NCBI RefSeq assembly: GCF_000005505.3
Contig: NC_016133.3
Span: 43,427,237 to 43,491,236 of the forward strand
Origin: Brachypodium distachyon
Taxonomy: Eukaryota; Streptophyta; Magnoliopsida; Poales; Poaceae
Direction: 5' to 3'
DNA: 64,000 nucleotides
Part shown: positions 42,490 through 53,249 of the stretch, piece after piece
Layout: each line of letters opens with the position of its first letter
Position numbering within the stretch: position 1 is the first letter of the stretch
Made by a program: the position numbers and the translations under genes
Notes under the pieces: generated by a model
Told to the model about the DNA's origin: nothing
The model's database searches: none
Seen by the model: only the letters and a program-made list of their open reading frames with translations

Positions 42490-44513
42490 AAAAATGGGAG
42501 TGGCTACGTCTGAGTCCACTGAGAAATACAGTTTCTCAGTCGACCGCACGAAGAATCCACGCAGCCGCGCTGCTGTGCTGTTCGTAGGCCGCGGAGCTGG
42601 GCTAAGCTGCCAGCCGGCCTGCTGCACGCCCATGCCATGTGCACGCCTACGTGAGAAGCTAGTTGCTAGGCTTTGCGACGCTGCCAGGCAGCCAGCCGCG
42701 CAGCTCGGCTCGTGCGAGGAAACCAGTAGCTCGTGAGGACGCCGTACGCACGTGGGGCACGCCGCTGTACCCAATCCAGTTTCCCACGATCGATCGAAGT
42801 TCCCTGCCCCGTCGGCCTACGAAGTGCACGGTTTGGGCTTTTTTTTCTGCGGGCTGACCTGTTTATGGGCGTTTAAGATTAAGAGAGTATTTGTGCATAG
42901 CATTTGGGCGTTGGTTTATAAAAGACAAAATTTAATATCGGTTTCATGTAGTAGTAATAATTGACTTGAATCTGCAATTTTCAGAAATTAACGTCTAACT
43001 TTATGCGCAGTTTCAAAAATTGCACATGAAATTTTAGTTTAAAAAATTGCACATTAAATTTTATGTGCAATTTAAAAATTTGCGCCTAAAATTTAAAAAA
43101 TTGCACTGATTTTTATGTGCAATTATATGTGCAGCGTCCAAAGGTGCAATATCCAATTGCACATTTCAAAAATCCAAATTTGCACTCAAAAAACATGTGG
43201 ATTTTAGCCGTCTGAAGGTGCGATATCCAATGCCACATTTCAAAAATCCAAATCCGCACACAAAAAACACGTGAAAGTTTAGCCGTCCGAATGTGCGATC
43301 CAATGCCACATTTCAAAATACAAATTTTGCACACAAAAATTCACGTGCAATTTTATCCGTCCGAAGGTGCAATATCCAATTGGACATTTCAAAATCCAAA
43401 TTTGCACACAAAATTTCACGTGCAATTTTAGCCGCCGAAGGTGCAATATCCAATTGCACATTTCAAAAATTTCAACCGCCATGACAATTTCTTTAAAAAG
43501 GGAGAAAGGAAAAAGGTGAAAAACAGATTACAATCAAATTTTAAAAATTGCACTTGAAATTTTAGGTGCAATTACAAAAATTGCATGTGAAATTTTAGGT
43601 TCAATTTTTAAAAAATGCACGCAAAATGTTAGGTTCGATTTTAAAAATTGCAAGTGAAATTTTAGCTGCAATTTCAAAATTACAAGTGAAATTTTATGTG
43701 CAACAAAAAAATTAGTGTGAAGACCAATTACATACACGAGTTGGTCCAAGAAAAAAAAATTAAGCCCATGTTGTGCATCATGCTTACTTCCTTACGTGAA
43801 GACATGAGTGGAATTCAAAATGGGCGCCTCCCATAATGTAACATAAAAGGCCGCATGTGGGTGTGTAGAAATTGACACGATGAAATAAAAATATGTCTAG
43901 AAATTATTGGAAGAGGGCATGACATATCCATAAAAATATAATTTAAATCTTTTTAAGCATAAATTGTGCAATTAAAACCACTCGATATAAAAATGACACG
44001 AAGCCCTCACGGGCCTTGAAATTATAAGATGAAAAAAAGTGTACACATACGGTTCACACACCTCTAGGTTCAAAGAAAAAAGTCTCAGATCCAACTGAAA
44101 GAGAAAGAACAAGGCCCAAAAAAACATAATTAAAACCACTCAATATCAACAAATCCATCTAAAAAGCTTAGACACAAATTGAAAATAGGCCCACCAATCT
44201 GAATAGAGAAAACAACTTGAAACAAAGGCTAACAGAACCAGGACCACACCACCCATAAGCCGAGAAAAACGAAAAGAAATACATCCATCCCAGACCTCCC
44301 CCAAAGCCCAGCCAGTGAAAAAAAAAGCCTGGTACAAAGATATGAGCAGAAACAGAAGAAGGCCCCAAAACATCAAATAAATCCCATGCAGCCGTTCGTA
44401 ACAACTGCCGAACAAGTCCCAGAAACAGTCTTGTGTATCCAAGGGCTGGGACGGTCGACTGAGAAACACCAAATCTCAGTTGACTGAGCCTTAGCAAAAC
44501 CGAATAAAAATTT
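42490..44513. mobile_element. 2-kb repeat-rich insertion that splits block A
   Basis: Block B (49560-50170) is continuous, but its counterpart here is interrupted: CTATTTGCCAAAAATA stops at about 42490 and TTGACACGGTACGAGGG resumes at about 44513. The insert begins near a hairpin (ACTGAGAAATACAGTTTCTCAGT, about 42517) and ends near GTCGACTGAGA..TCTCAGTTGACTGAGCC (about 44453-44490), like the end of the insertion in NLR1 (3285-3309). It holds GC-rich sequence at 42500-42800 and AT-rich TGCAATTTTAAAAATTGCAC-type repeats at 42970-43720. No transposase is seen; class unknown. Confidence 0.65.
43131..43480. repeat. 75-bp minisatellite, five units
   Basis: Units start at about 43131, 43207, 43282, 43356 and 43431, so the period is 73-76 bp. 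Each holds GCCGTCCGAAGGTGC, then AATATCCAATTGCACATTTC, then AAAATCCAAATTTGCACACA and a CACGTG-AATTTTA part. Short antisense ORFs repeat with the same period because 75 is a multiple of three; there is no other sign of coding. Confidence 0.85.
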
Positions 44514-45317
44514 ATTGACACGGTACGAGGGTCGAGGGTATCACATTTACATCACAGTGTTTGTGCGGGCAGAAAGAGCTGCCAAACATGAGACGGCATG
44601 AAAAATATTTTCTGAAAAGGAAAAGGAACGAGGAGGAATAGATCAACTACGGCATGAAAAATATTTTTCGAAAAGGAAAAAGAACGAGGAATAAAATACT
44701 AACAAAAAGAAATGGTGAAACCGGCGGTTGGGCATCCACGCCAGTCCTAGGCTGGACCAGCCCGCCTTCCGGCCCAAGAGCTCGAAGCATATCCAGAATG
44801 CTTCTCGTGTGTGAGTCCTAGCCCTTGGGTCGATCCAAGAAATCCTAACCTCGTCGCCTTGAGGAGACCACATGAATCTACGTCAAACGCTTCATCGACA
44901 CCGAACTAGAAGATGATCTCGGGCGGAATCAAAGCCTGGAAAATCATCTCGATGGCGAAGCGCCGGCTCCGTGAGACCCACACCATCTTCCACGCATCTT
45001 CGCACTGTATGAACAACCACCAGATCGTGGTCAAGGTGGAAAGGCCATTCCGCGTGTGCCGATGACGCCGCCATCATTTCGCTGCCGATCGTTTACAAAC
45101 GAAAATCTTTCAAAGCCTCATACAAGAAAAAACTAAAGGTCCCACCGACAGAGGAGGAGAATGCTGACGATCTGACGGGCGGAGGAGGGGTGAGATGGCG
45201 GAGGTGAAACCTGAGACAGAGAAGATACGAGCTAACTCTTGCCACGGCCGCTATGAGCGTGATTGCGTTCTTTTTAGGTCCGATATGATAGATCGATCCA
45301 CCATGGGGAGTCATCCA
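44514..45317. other. Block A (right part) and unassigned sequence
   Basis: 44514-44810 matches 49842-50120 (GACACGGTACGAGGG, AACAAAAAGAAATGG.GAAACCG, CGGCCCAAGAGC, CAGAATGCTTCTCGTG), completing block A. 44820-45260 has no recognisable gene. 45265-45317 repeats the bHLH 3'-flank segment (TTTTTAGGTCCGATATGATA, GATCGATCCACCA). Confidence 0.55.
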
Positions 45318-45790
45318 CACTGGCGGATCCACAGGGTGGTGGTCCATGGACCACCATGGGAATTCGGCCCATATATCACTACATCTAATATCCTGAGCCC
45401 AAAACGAAAAAAGAAAATCAGGCTGCCAGCCCATCTCCTTGTTAGGCCTGCCGACTCCACGTGCTGCATTTGGGCTTGACTTATCAAATCTATCGATCGA
45501 TCAGCCACCATCAATCATGAAACACGAAGAGGGGGAGGCAGAAGTGACGGAACTCCCTCCTGCCGGCCCTAGCTTAGCTAGCGCCTAGAGATCAGGATCC
45601 TGTTGGCCAGTAATCATGTCTCTCGGTTATCATGCGATCAAATTAAGGTTTGCTTGTTCAATATTAGCATATTTGCTATTGGCGAGTAATATTTGAAGTA
45701 AAAATAGCTGGTTATAATATGTAACGAAGTTAAAAAGAAAATTGTACATCGGACCACCCTGTCTCACAAACAAACATGGATCCGCCACTG
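45318..45790. mobile_element. hAT-like non-autonomous element, 473 bp
   Basis: The left end CACTGGCGGATCCACAGGGT and the right end (complement CAGTGGCGGATCCATG, later ACAGGGTGGTCC) are inverted repeats. The 8-bp flanks are GTCATCCA (45310-45317) and GCCATGCA (45791-45798), a TSD with two mismatches, as expected for hAT elements. No transposase; the interior is AT-rich. Confidence 0.7.
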
Positions 45791-47375
45791 GCCATGCACT
45801 GTTTGATTGTTCCACGGCAAGTAATTTTTCGGGAGAGACGAATTTTACTTGGTCGGCCCAGATCTAGCCCGAGCAAGAAACAGACGAACTATGCAGTCCA
45901 GGAAGGAGGGAAAGCTTGGCTTGGTGGTACTGGACTGCACCGACCCACGGTCCAACCAACCAAAAGCCTCTTTTTTTCAGCCCACTGGTGCTTTCTCCCT
46001 GCACGGAAACTGTATACGACTTCACGTACTACTGTGGCCGATGTAACGTGGACGCATGCTTGCGCACGTCATCTTGATTTGACTCGGTCGATCGCCACGG
46101 ACGCTCCGATCGACATCACTTGTCCCTGTCATACGGTACACGGGGCGGTACGTCTATGCAAATATGCTGCATCCAAAGGCCCCTATGGCTAGAGCTAGCT
46201 ACCTACGACATACGGTACACGGGGCGGTGCACGTGCGTCTAATTAAGCACTAGGTGTACATGCTAACTCCCTCCGTTACTTTTGCACTAAAATGACGATA
46301 AGTATTTAGAAACGGAAGAGTAACATTTGGCTATGCAGTGGTACGTAATCGGATCCATGGACCATTGTCCCGGCGATTGATCGATTGATTGATTGATCTA
46401 GCTCGTTGCGACTTACAGCATCAAACGCAAGTTGAATTCGTGATTAATTATTTGGCCTCGATCCCCATGGTCGCGTCGCCACATACTAGTCACGTCATGC
46501 ATGTATCTTGAGCCTACTTATTTGTGCACCTGCCTCTTGATTACGGAACAGGATACGCATGGAATAGAGTACGTGTGGGTCTATACATAAAAGCTTAGGC
46601 GAGAATATACCCATACGTGTAATTTACATCGAGTGAATTAACAAATTCGATCAGATATTCGTCGTTTAAGCCAGCTATATATGAAACAAGCCATGCAAAC
46701 ATGCATGCAAGGAGTAAATGAAACCAGGCAAAACCACTTGAAGAACGCCATCAAAACATTTCTGATTCTCCCTCGCTCCTTAATTTGATGTCTCGTTACG
46801 GTAAAGATATACTACCGTATGATTTATGTGATACAAAATGTGAAATAACCAAGAATGTATAATTATATACCTTTTGAATAGGACTATAACAATAAGCTAT
46901 CAATTTTTCGACACTTAATTTGCGTGCATGCGTACATACTCCATATACCGACGTACTACATACTCCATATACCAACGACGATGCAATTGTACTGCCAAAG
47001 TTTTATATCGAATCGAATAAACAAAATACCGAGTATATACGGGTGTTGGAGTGTGAAGCTAATTAGCTTCTCGGTTTCGCTATATATAAATCATCTGATT
47101 TTTAGTTAAAAGTAAGTTAATTCCGGCCTCGACCACTGAATATGGTTTGTGGTTTAAGATTAGAATGTAGGATGGAAATAAAATACTGAAATGTTGTTCA
47201 GATATTAATCCAAAGGAACCGTGAGATATAAGCGTTTTGTTTAAAAACCAGTCGACTGAGATATACCGGCCGGCAACGTCCGATCGATCGATCCACACGG
47301 CGACGAACGGCGGAACGGCCGGCTCAATTCCGTTGCACCGGCGTGCATGCACGCATGCAGTGACGATCGATCGGG
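45791..47375. other. Intergenic between bHLH units; bHLH-B 3' flank
   Basis: No gene found. CATACGGTACACGGGGCGGT occurs at 46131 and again at 46208. A short Stowaway-like stretch lies at about 46265-46325 (CTCCCTCCGTTACTTTTGCA). 46980-47375 is the duplicated 3' flank shared with bHLH-A (40187-40636) and, in part, with 54120-54200. Confidence 0.5.
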
Positions 47376-48227
47376 CTAGCTAGGCGTCGCTAGCTGGTCA
47401 CCTGCAGCTGCAGCCTGGAGCCCGCGGAGCAAGGCAGCCCGGAGCCGCCCTTCGTCCCGCAGCCCGGCGTCCGGCACGTCCACCACGACGTCCTGCACCA
47501 CCGTGGGGGCGCCCCTGCCGTGGACGCGGCTCACGCACGCGTGCTGCACCGGCAGGCCCAGCGCCCGGAGCGCCGCCATCAGCCTCGCCGGCGCCGGCGC
47601 CGCCGCCTCCCGCCCCACCATCCTTACCTCCAGCCACTCCTCCTCCTCCTCCTCTTCCCCCACGGGCCGCGGCGCCATCTGGCGGGCCTGTGCTTGGGCC
47701 TGTTCCCGGGCCACCGCGGCCTCGCGCTCGAGGCGGGCCACGCGGGCCCTGAGGTGGGCGATGTAACCGACGGCGTCGCCGAGGAGCGACGCCTTGTCCA
47801 TCCTCGACACGTTGGGCACGGCGGCGCGGAGGTCGCAGAACCGCCGGTTCAGCCGCTCCCGGCGGTGCCGCTCCGCCTCCACGTGGCTCACGCCCGGCGC
47901 TCTCGGCCCCGGCTTCGGCTTCCTCCCCCGCCTGCTGCTCTTCATCGTCGCCGCCGCCGAACCACACGGCGGCTCCGTCGCCGCCGAGCCGCCCCAGTAC
48001 GCCAGCTGCTGCTGGTAGTTGTTGTTGTCGAGGTCGATCGAGGTTGTCAGGAACTCGAGATCGTCGACGTCGTTGGTGAGCCATTGCTCGGGGACCTCGC
48101 AGGAGACGAACTCGATGACGGGAGGAGGGTGGGGGCGTGGGGAGGCGGCGGAGAAGAAGGAGGCTGCTGAGGGCGGGGAGCACGACGACGAGCCGGACGC
48201 CGGGAAGAACATAAGCTGCTCGTCCAT
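47376..48227 (-). CDS. bHLH-B: MYC-like short bHLH transcription factor
   Basis: Intronless, 283 aa, ATG at 48227 ([20 protein letters not shown]). It shares with bHLH-A the Ser-rich start, the [19 protein letters not shown] segment, a basic [11 protein letters not shown] patch and the b[20 protein letters not shown] with the His-Glu-Arg triad, then the ACT-like end [20 protein letters not shown]. Relative to A and C it has a deletion of about ten residues in the ACT-like part ([18 protein letters not shown]), removing the strand before the helix. It may have altered dimerisation, but it is otherwise intact. Confidence 0.93.
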   Translation of the reverse strand: MDEQLMFFPASGSSSCSPPSAASFFSAASPRPHPPPVIEFVSCEVPEQWLTNDVDDLEFLTTSIDLDNNNYQQQLAYWGGSAATEPPCGSAAATMKSSRRGRKPKPGPRAPGVSHVEAERHRRERLNRRFCDLRAAVPNVSRMDKASLLGDAVGYIAHLRARVARLEREAAVAREQAQAQARQMAPRPVGEEEEEEEWLEVRMVGREAAAPAPARLMAALRALGLPVQHACVSRVHGRGAPTVVQDVVVDVPDAGLRDEGRLRAALLRGLQAAAAGDQLATPS

Positions 48228-48312
48228 GCTGGGTGTGTAGAGTAGTAGTTCAGTACTAGGAACACAAGCGGTTTAATTTGTACATGCTTGGGGCTGGCTG
48301 GTGGCTGCTTCA

Positions 48313-48397
48313 CTTTATACTGATTCATCCCAGATGAATGACCAACATTCTATATATGCGCACAGTTCTAAAAAAAACATTCTATGTGTGCCACGTG
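48313..48397 (-). promoter_or_regulatory. bHLH-B core promoter: TATA box and G-box
   Basis: On the - strand TATAAAG lies at 48319-48313, about 90 bp before the ATG. A G-box CACGTG at 48392-48397 sits in CCACGTGTT, the same context as in the bHLH-A promoter (41654-41662). Confidence 0.55.
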
Positions 48398-51300
48398 TTG
48401 GCCGGTTTAATAATGCAGGTTATTAAAGATCCGAGGGTCACGTTACTGTCGTCGTTTTCTTAGTAACTGGTGTGATTATGTCTAAGTTGATCCTTTACGG
48501 GCGTTTGATTTATTTAGGTATTGTCTCCACTCATCTACTCTCTCCCGTGCCGTCGTTCGGTTGAGATCTGAGACGGAAGCAAGTCGATTGATTTCTAACT
48601 AAAATATCGGCGATTTAACGCTCTACAGCAAAACAGAAAGGTAGTTTATTACTCTCCACAAATATTATGAGACTGACCAATTCGATTGCCCCTTCTGCTA
48701 TTCCGTTGCACTAGGTTGTCATGGCATCAACGTCGAGTTCTAGGATGGTACGCACTATATGAGAGCGATCCATCCATGAGAATTATAATTTTCATTTTTT
48801 TTACTGATCGATCCCAAATATAATTTGGGGCCACCAAGCGTCCACAATGTAGCCATAAGGATGACCTTATGATATAGCCATGTACGTTTTGAAAGGTGCC
48901 AGAAGTTTTGTGTCTAGCCATAAGAAATTCTAATTTTCGTTTCATTTGACGGGAAACACGTCATTATATTTGAAATTGTAATGCATTTTATGAAGATAAC
49001 CGTTCTGGATTACAATCTCATCGGAAAGCATCGATCAGGGAAACATGCATTACATACACTTGTGCCGCATGATTACTATTACGGTTTAAGAACCGAATCA
49101 AGCTTGAAAGACTATCCAGGCTATGGACACACCTCCCGTCCTGATGTGCCGAGCATCGTGCATGCCTGGATCGGTCGATATGATATGAGATGGCCGGAGG
49201 CACCTTAATTTGCTGGCTCCTTGGTCTGCCCAACTTTTGATCGAAGTCAGAAATACACGGCACCCACTCACATGAGTACTGAACCCTCTATGTCATATTA
49301 AATGACAAAATATAATATGGGACGCAGGGATTAGTATGAAAAACATACATGAACGGTGGATTCGGGGCGGGAACATTGCGTCTTTAGCCGGCCACAACCA
49401 AGTACTCAAGATATCTCGGGACAGATGGATCAATTGGGGTCATGACTTTTCTTCCTCCCGCTGGTCTTGACTTTTCTCTACCCGGTTCGTTTGCACGCAC
49501 GCTGCTAAAGTACCAAAGCACATGTGCCATGCTAGCTACTAGCTACGATCGATCGAGAAATCACCGGATCGAGGCACATGCAAATTGCAAACATGTACTG
49601 TACACGCGACAGAGCCAGGCAGCTAGCTGGGTCCAAAATTAAACCAGTGACACTTTCATATGTAGCGGCCGGCCGGCCGGCCTTGTTTGGTCGTCATATA
49701 TATGTGAGTTATATATGTAGTACGAGCGCTCTCCTGTCGTGTCGTCTCTGTTTCTCCCTAAGACTTTGGAGGCCGGGCCGCGATCAACAGTGTACAGTAC
49801 TGTGCCCCGTGCACTCAAGGATGCGTCTATTTGCGAAAATTGACACGGTACGAGGGTATCACATCACGGTTACTATGTATTCGCCGTGGTCCTTCTTGGT
49901 ATATATCCCGTAGAAGGAAAAAATAACTAATTAAGCAAGCACCGCTAGCAAAAAGAAATGGCGAAACCGATTGGGCTTTCGTCCTTCGTCCACGCCTGTT
50001 GCTTGCGCTGAATCGGACGCTTCCCGGCCCAACGGAAAAGCCTGGCTGCACAATGGAGCCAGTGCACCAGGGGTCAGATGCCCGGCCCAAGAGCCCGGAG
50101 CATAACCAGAATTCTTCTCGTGAACTCCGGCGCCTTTGGAAAGAAAACGAAAAGAAGAACTCCGGCGGCGGCACAAGGACAGGACAGATCGATTGTAATC
50201 CAACAATACATGTATCCGTTATATACTTCTAAAAGAAGGTTTATACTATATAGGATTGTTTCTTTCAGAAAAACTTACTGTCATTCATTTTTTTTTTGCT
50301 TATTTAGAACAACCAGCCGTGTATGTGATAAGAGTACTCGATGATCTGAAATTGATCCTAAAAATTGAAATATCACCTATATTTCCAACGGGACATGCAT
50401 GCGTTGCAGTTTCAATTTCCAAAGCATGCAGTACTCCGATCTCTATAGCTAGCTTGATCGATCCAACCTAGCAATATATATAACTCCCTTACAATGTTTG
50501 TATACATACGGTGCTTGGTTAACCAGTTTCCTTCAACGGGATACCAAGGACGACGACGAATAATCCTGATGTGATCCTCGTACCATGTCAATTTTGGCAA
50601 ATAGTCGAATCCATGAGTACGGGTACTGTATACCATTAACTGCTTCGTCTCCAAAGTTTTAGGAAAACAGAGAAGAAAGGAGCAGCTGACACTAGTGCAC
50701 TGCACTACTTTTATACTTGTACTATAGTATATTCCAAACTGGTACTAGCGAGGAAGATGACGTCCCAGCAGTGAAAGTGTCACTGCATTTTTGGACCAGC
50801 TGCCTTGTGCCTCTGTAGCTTGCGACTCCGCTACAGTGTACGGAGTACATGTTTGCAAATTGCGCCTTTGCAAGTTTCTCTATCGATCGATCGAAGCATA
50901 TGTGCTTTTTTTTTGGCGAAAGATATGTGCTTAATTTGGTATAATAACTGTACACAGTAGGAGTTGCCTGCTTCGAGGGCATCAAATTTGCGAGAAGTTG
51001 CAGTAGCCGGCCGATCATAGTGGAGACTCTTGCAGATCCTGCAAGCCCAAGGTCACTGTTGAGACCTGTCATTGAGGAAATTCGACAATTGATACCCTTT
51101 GATCCAGTTATCCGTTTCAAGTTCAGTGGCCGGCTGAACAACTGCGTAGCCCATGAATTAGCAAAGTTCTGCATTAATTAGCACGTCTAGTGGTGGTACG
51201 TTAAGTGGAGCGGTTGCTTGTTTTTTATTGTAATAACTCTGAAGTTTGATTAACTAGCTAAATGTCCGTTATCTGCTACGAAACTAAGAATTTCTATTGA

Positions 51301-51428
51301 GTTGTTTAAATATGTGTTGCTCATATTTTTTAAATTTTCTGATAAATAGGTCAAATACTATTTTTGAAAACAACAATTATCTTGAAAGTCATGAAAACCA
51401 ATCAAGTATAGTCAAAAGATCATGATAT
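48398..51428. other. Upstream region of bHLH-B with duplicated blocks
   Basis: No gene. Block B, 49560-50170, is the uninterrupted version of block A (42170-42489 plus 44514-44810). An inverted relative, block D, lies at 50500-50890. 48450-49550 shows nothing recognisable. 50900-51428 is unassigned AT-rich sequence. Confidence 0.5.
50500..50890 (-). repeat. Block D: inverted copy of the bHLH upstream block
   Basis: Read on the - strand it gives AGGCA.CAGCTGGTCCAAAAAT, GTGACACTTTCA.TG and later CCTAAAACTTTGGAGACGAA, then ACTCATGGATTCGACTATTTG followed by GCCAAAATTGAC, in the order and orientation of blocks A and B. It lies about 0.35 kb beyond block B and in the opposite direction. Confidence 0.7.
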
Positions 51429-53249
51429 CACTACTACAAAACAGTGCATATGTGACGAGTCATTAGTGATGGGCCTTTTGTGTCCGTCACTGATGACCAT
51501 CATCGGTCACGGGCCTACCACGCCCTGATGACCCCTCATCAGTGATGGACCAGCCACGCCCGCCACTGATGACTCCTCATCACTCACGCGCGCGCATAAC
51601 CCGTCACTAATGGTTCAATGTGAAAAATAACAAAAATTCACACAAACATACATTGGTGGCGGTCTTTTCATCAAGGCCCGCCACTGATGACTCGTGGAGA
51701 CCTTTGGAGATTGAAATAATCATAACTAATTCATAAAAAATCATAAAAATGTGATTCTTTTTGCTAAAGTCTTATTTTTTATTGCTTAACATGCTGAAAC
51801 AATAATATCATATGTTAGCATTTAAAAAATGAACTATGTAGTACAAACTTGTCATTTTCCACGCTTGAGTTTATGGTTTTATGCCAAATGAGAGAAGTTT
51901 TGTCCATTTCTATGCCATTATTCATGATAATGTATCCATTTTTTGCACAAATGTGCATCTTGTTATGACAAACTATATTGCCAAACATGTTTACAATTTT
52001 TTGGTTATAAAAGTGAATTTTCATTTTCCAAATGCAAAAATGGCGTATTTTGTGAAGCAAGTACAATTAATATGCTTCAAAATGAAAGTGGCTAATTTTT
52101 TACACAAAGTAGACCATATGTATATACTTATAAACCAGTCTGGGAACATTAAATACTTATATCTCATACTGAAAATGAAAAAGAAATAAAATTTTATACC
52201 CATCACTAGCGGGTCTTTCTGCCCTGACCGTCCCTGATGGAAAGAAAGCACAATGTGTGTGCTACGTTCTGATTGGCTGAGCCAGTGAAGCCATGGATCG
52301 CTCACGTGGCACCTCCCCATCCACTCCTTCCCCCCCTCGCTCTATCTCTCACGTACGCACCTCTTCCTCTTTCCTTATCTTCTCTGGCTCTCACCGTCCT
52401 CCCTCTTCCTCTTTCCTCTCCCCGTCTCCTCTCCTCTCCCCCGATCTGCTACCTCTCCTCCGCTTGCAGGATGGGCAGCGGCTGGCCCGACTCCCAGTCC
52501 CGGCCACCAGCGACGAGGAGCCGGCGCCGCCCTCCTTGCCGCCGCCCGCGACCCCGGCAACGAGGACTGTGAGGAGGAGCCGGGCGCAGCCCTCCTTTCC
52601 GCTGCCGCCCCCGACCCCGGCCGCCGCATCCCCGCCGCTGGTGAGTCTCTTCCTCTCTCTCCCCCCTACCTCTCCCCCTCTCTCTCCCTCTCTCCGATTT
52701 CTCTCTCTCACTCACCCTCTGATTATTCTCTAGCTCTTCCCGCAGACATGGAGAGGAGGAGGAGCCGGCCGTCGCCCCGCAGGTTCGCTATCTCCCTCTC
52801 GGTTTCCCTCGTTTTCTTCTCTCACTCTTGCAGGACGTCGGTGTCGAGGAGCAGGTGCCGACGAGGCGGTGCGGCCGCTGTAGCAGGAGGAGCTCTGCGA
52901 CTACCGAGGAGGCGTGGCCGCTGTAGCAGGTGCGGGCTCCAGGGGCACCAAGCAGCCACCGCTGCTACCGGGGAGGGCCCTCCTCCGTCCATCTCTAGTC
53001 GCCACTGACGCCTGCGTGTGCGGTGAGGTCGATGGAATTGGGGCTGGCCTCGTTTTTTTTATTTTCTCAAATTCCCTATCAGTGTCGGGCGTGTGGCATG
53101 ATCGCCACTGATGAGGCGCCACATCAGTAACGGGTAGCCTGCCTGTCACTGACGGGTACCTCATTACAGGCAGGAATGTTGTGGCGGGTGTCCTGCCCGC
53201 CAGTGATGTCGTTTTTTGCCCGTTGCTGATGAGGTGTTTTGTAGTAGTA
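51429..53249. mobile_element. Non-autonomous CACTA element with TAT TSD
   Basis: The left end CACTACTACAAAACAG (51429) and the right end GTGTTTTGTAGTAGTA (53249) are inverted repeats of the CACTA type. The 3-bp flanks TAT (51426-51428) and TAT (53250-53252) are the expected TSD. Subterminal regions hold many short repeats around TCACTGATGA / TCATCAGTGA (51480-51690 and 53090-53230). No transposase is present. The interior 52270-53010 is GC-rich, with CT-rich tracts and overlapping short ORFs in several frames, and looks like captured gene 5' sequence; I recognise no protein. Confidence 0.88.

Noticed and set aside
43131..43480. Evenly spaced repeats as a CRISPR array
   Set aside because: Eukaryotic DNA; whole 75-bp units are similar, with no unique spacers.
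52273..53008. ORFs inside the CACTA element as a functional gene
   Set aside because: Low-complexity Ser/Pro and Arg frames on both strands of CT-rich DNA; no domain.
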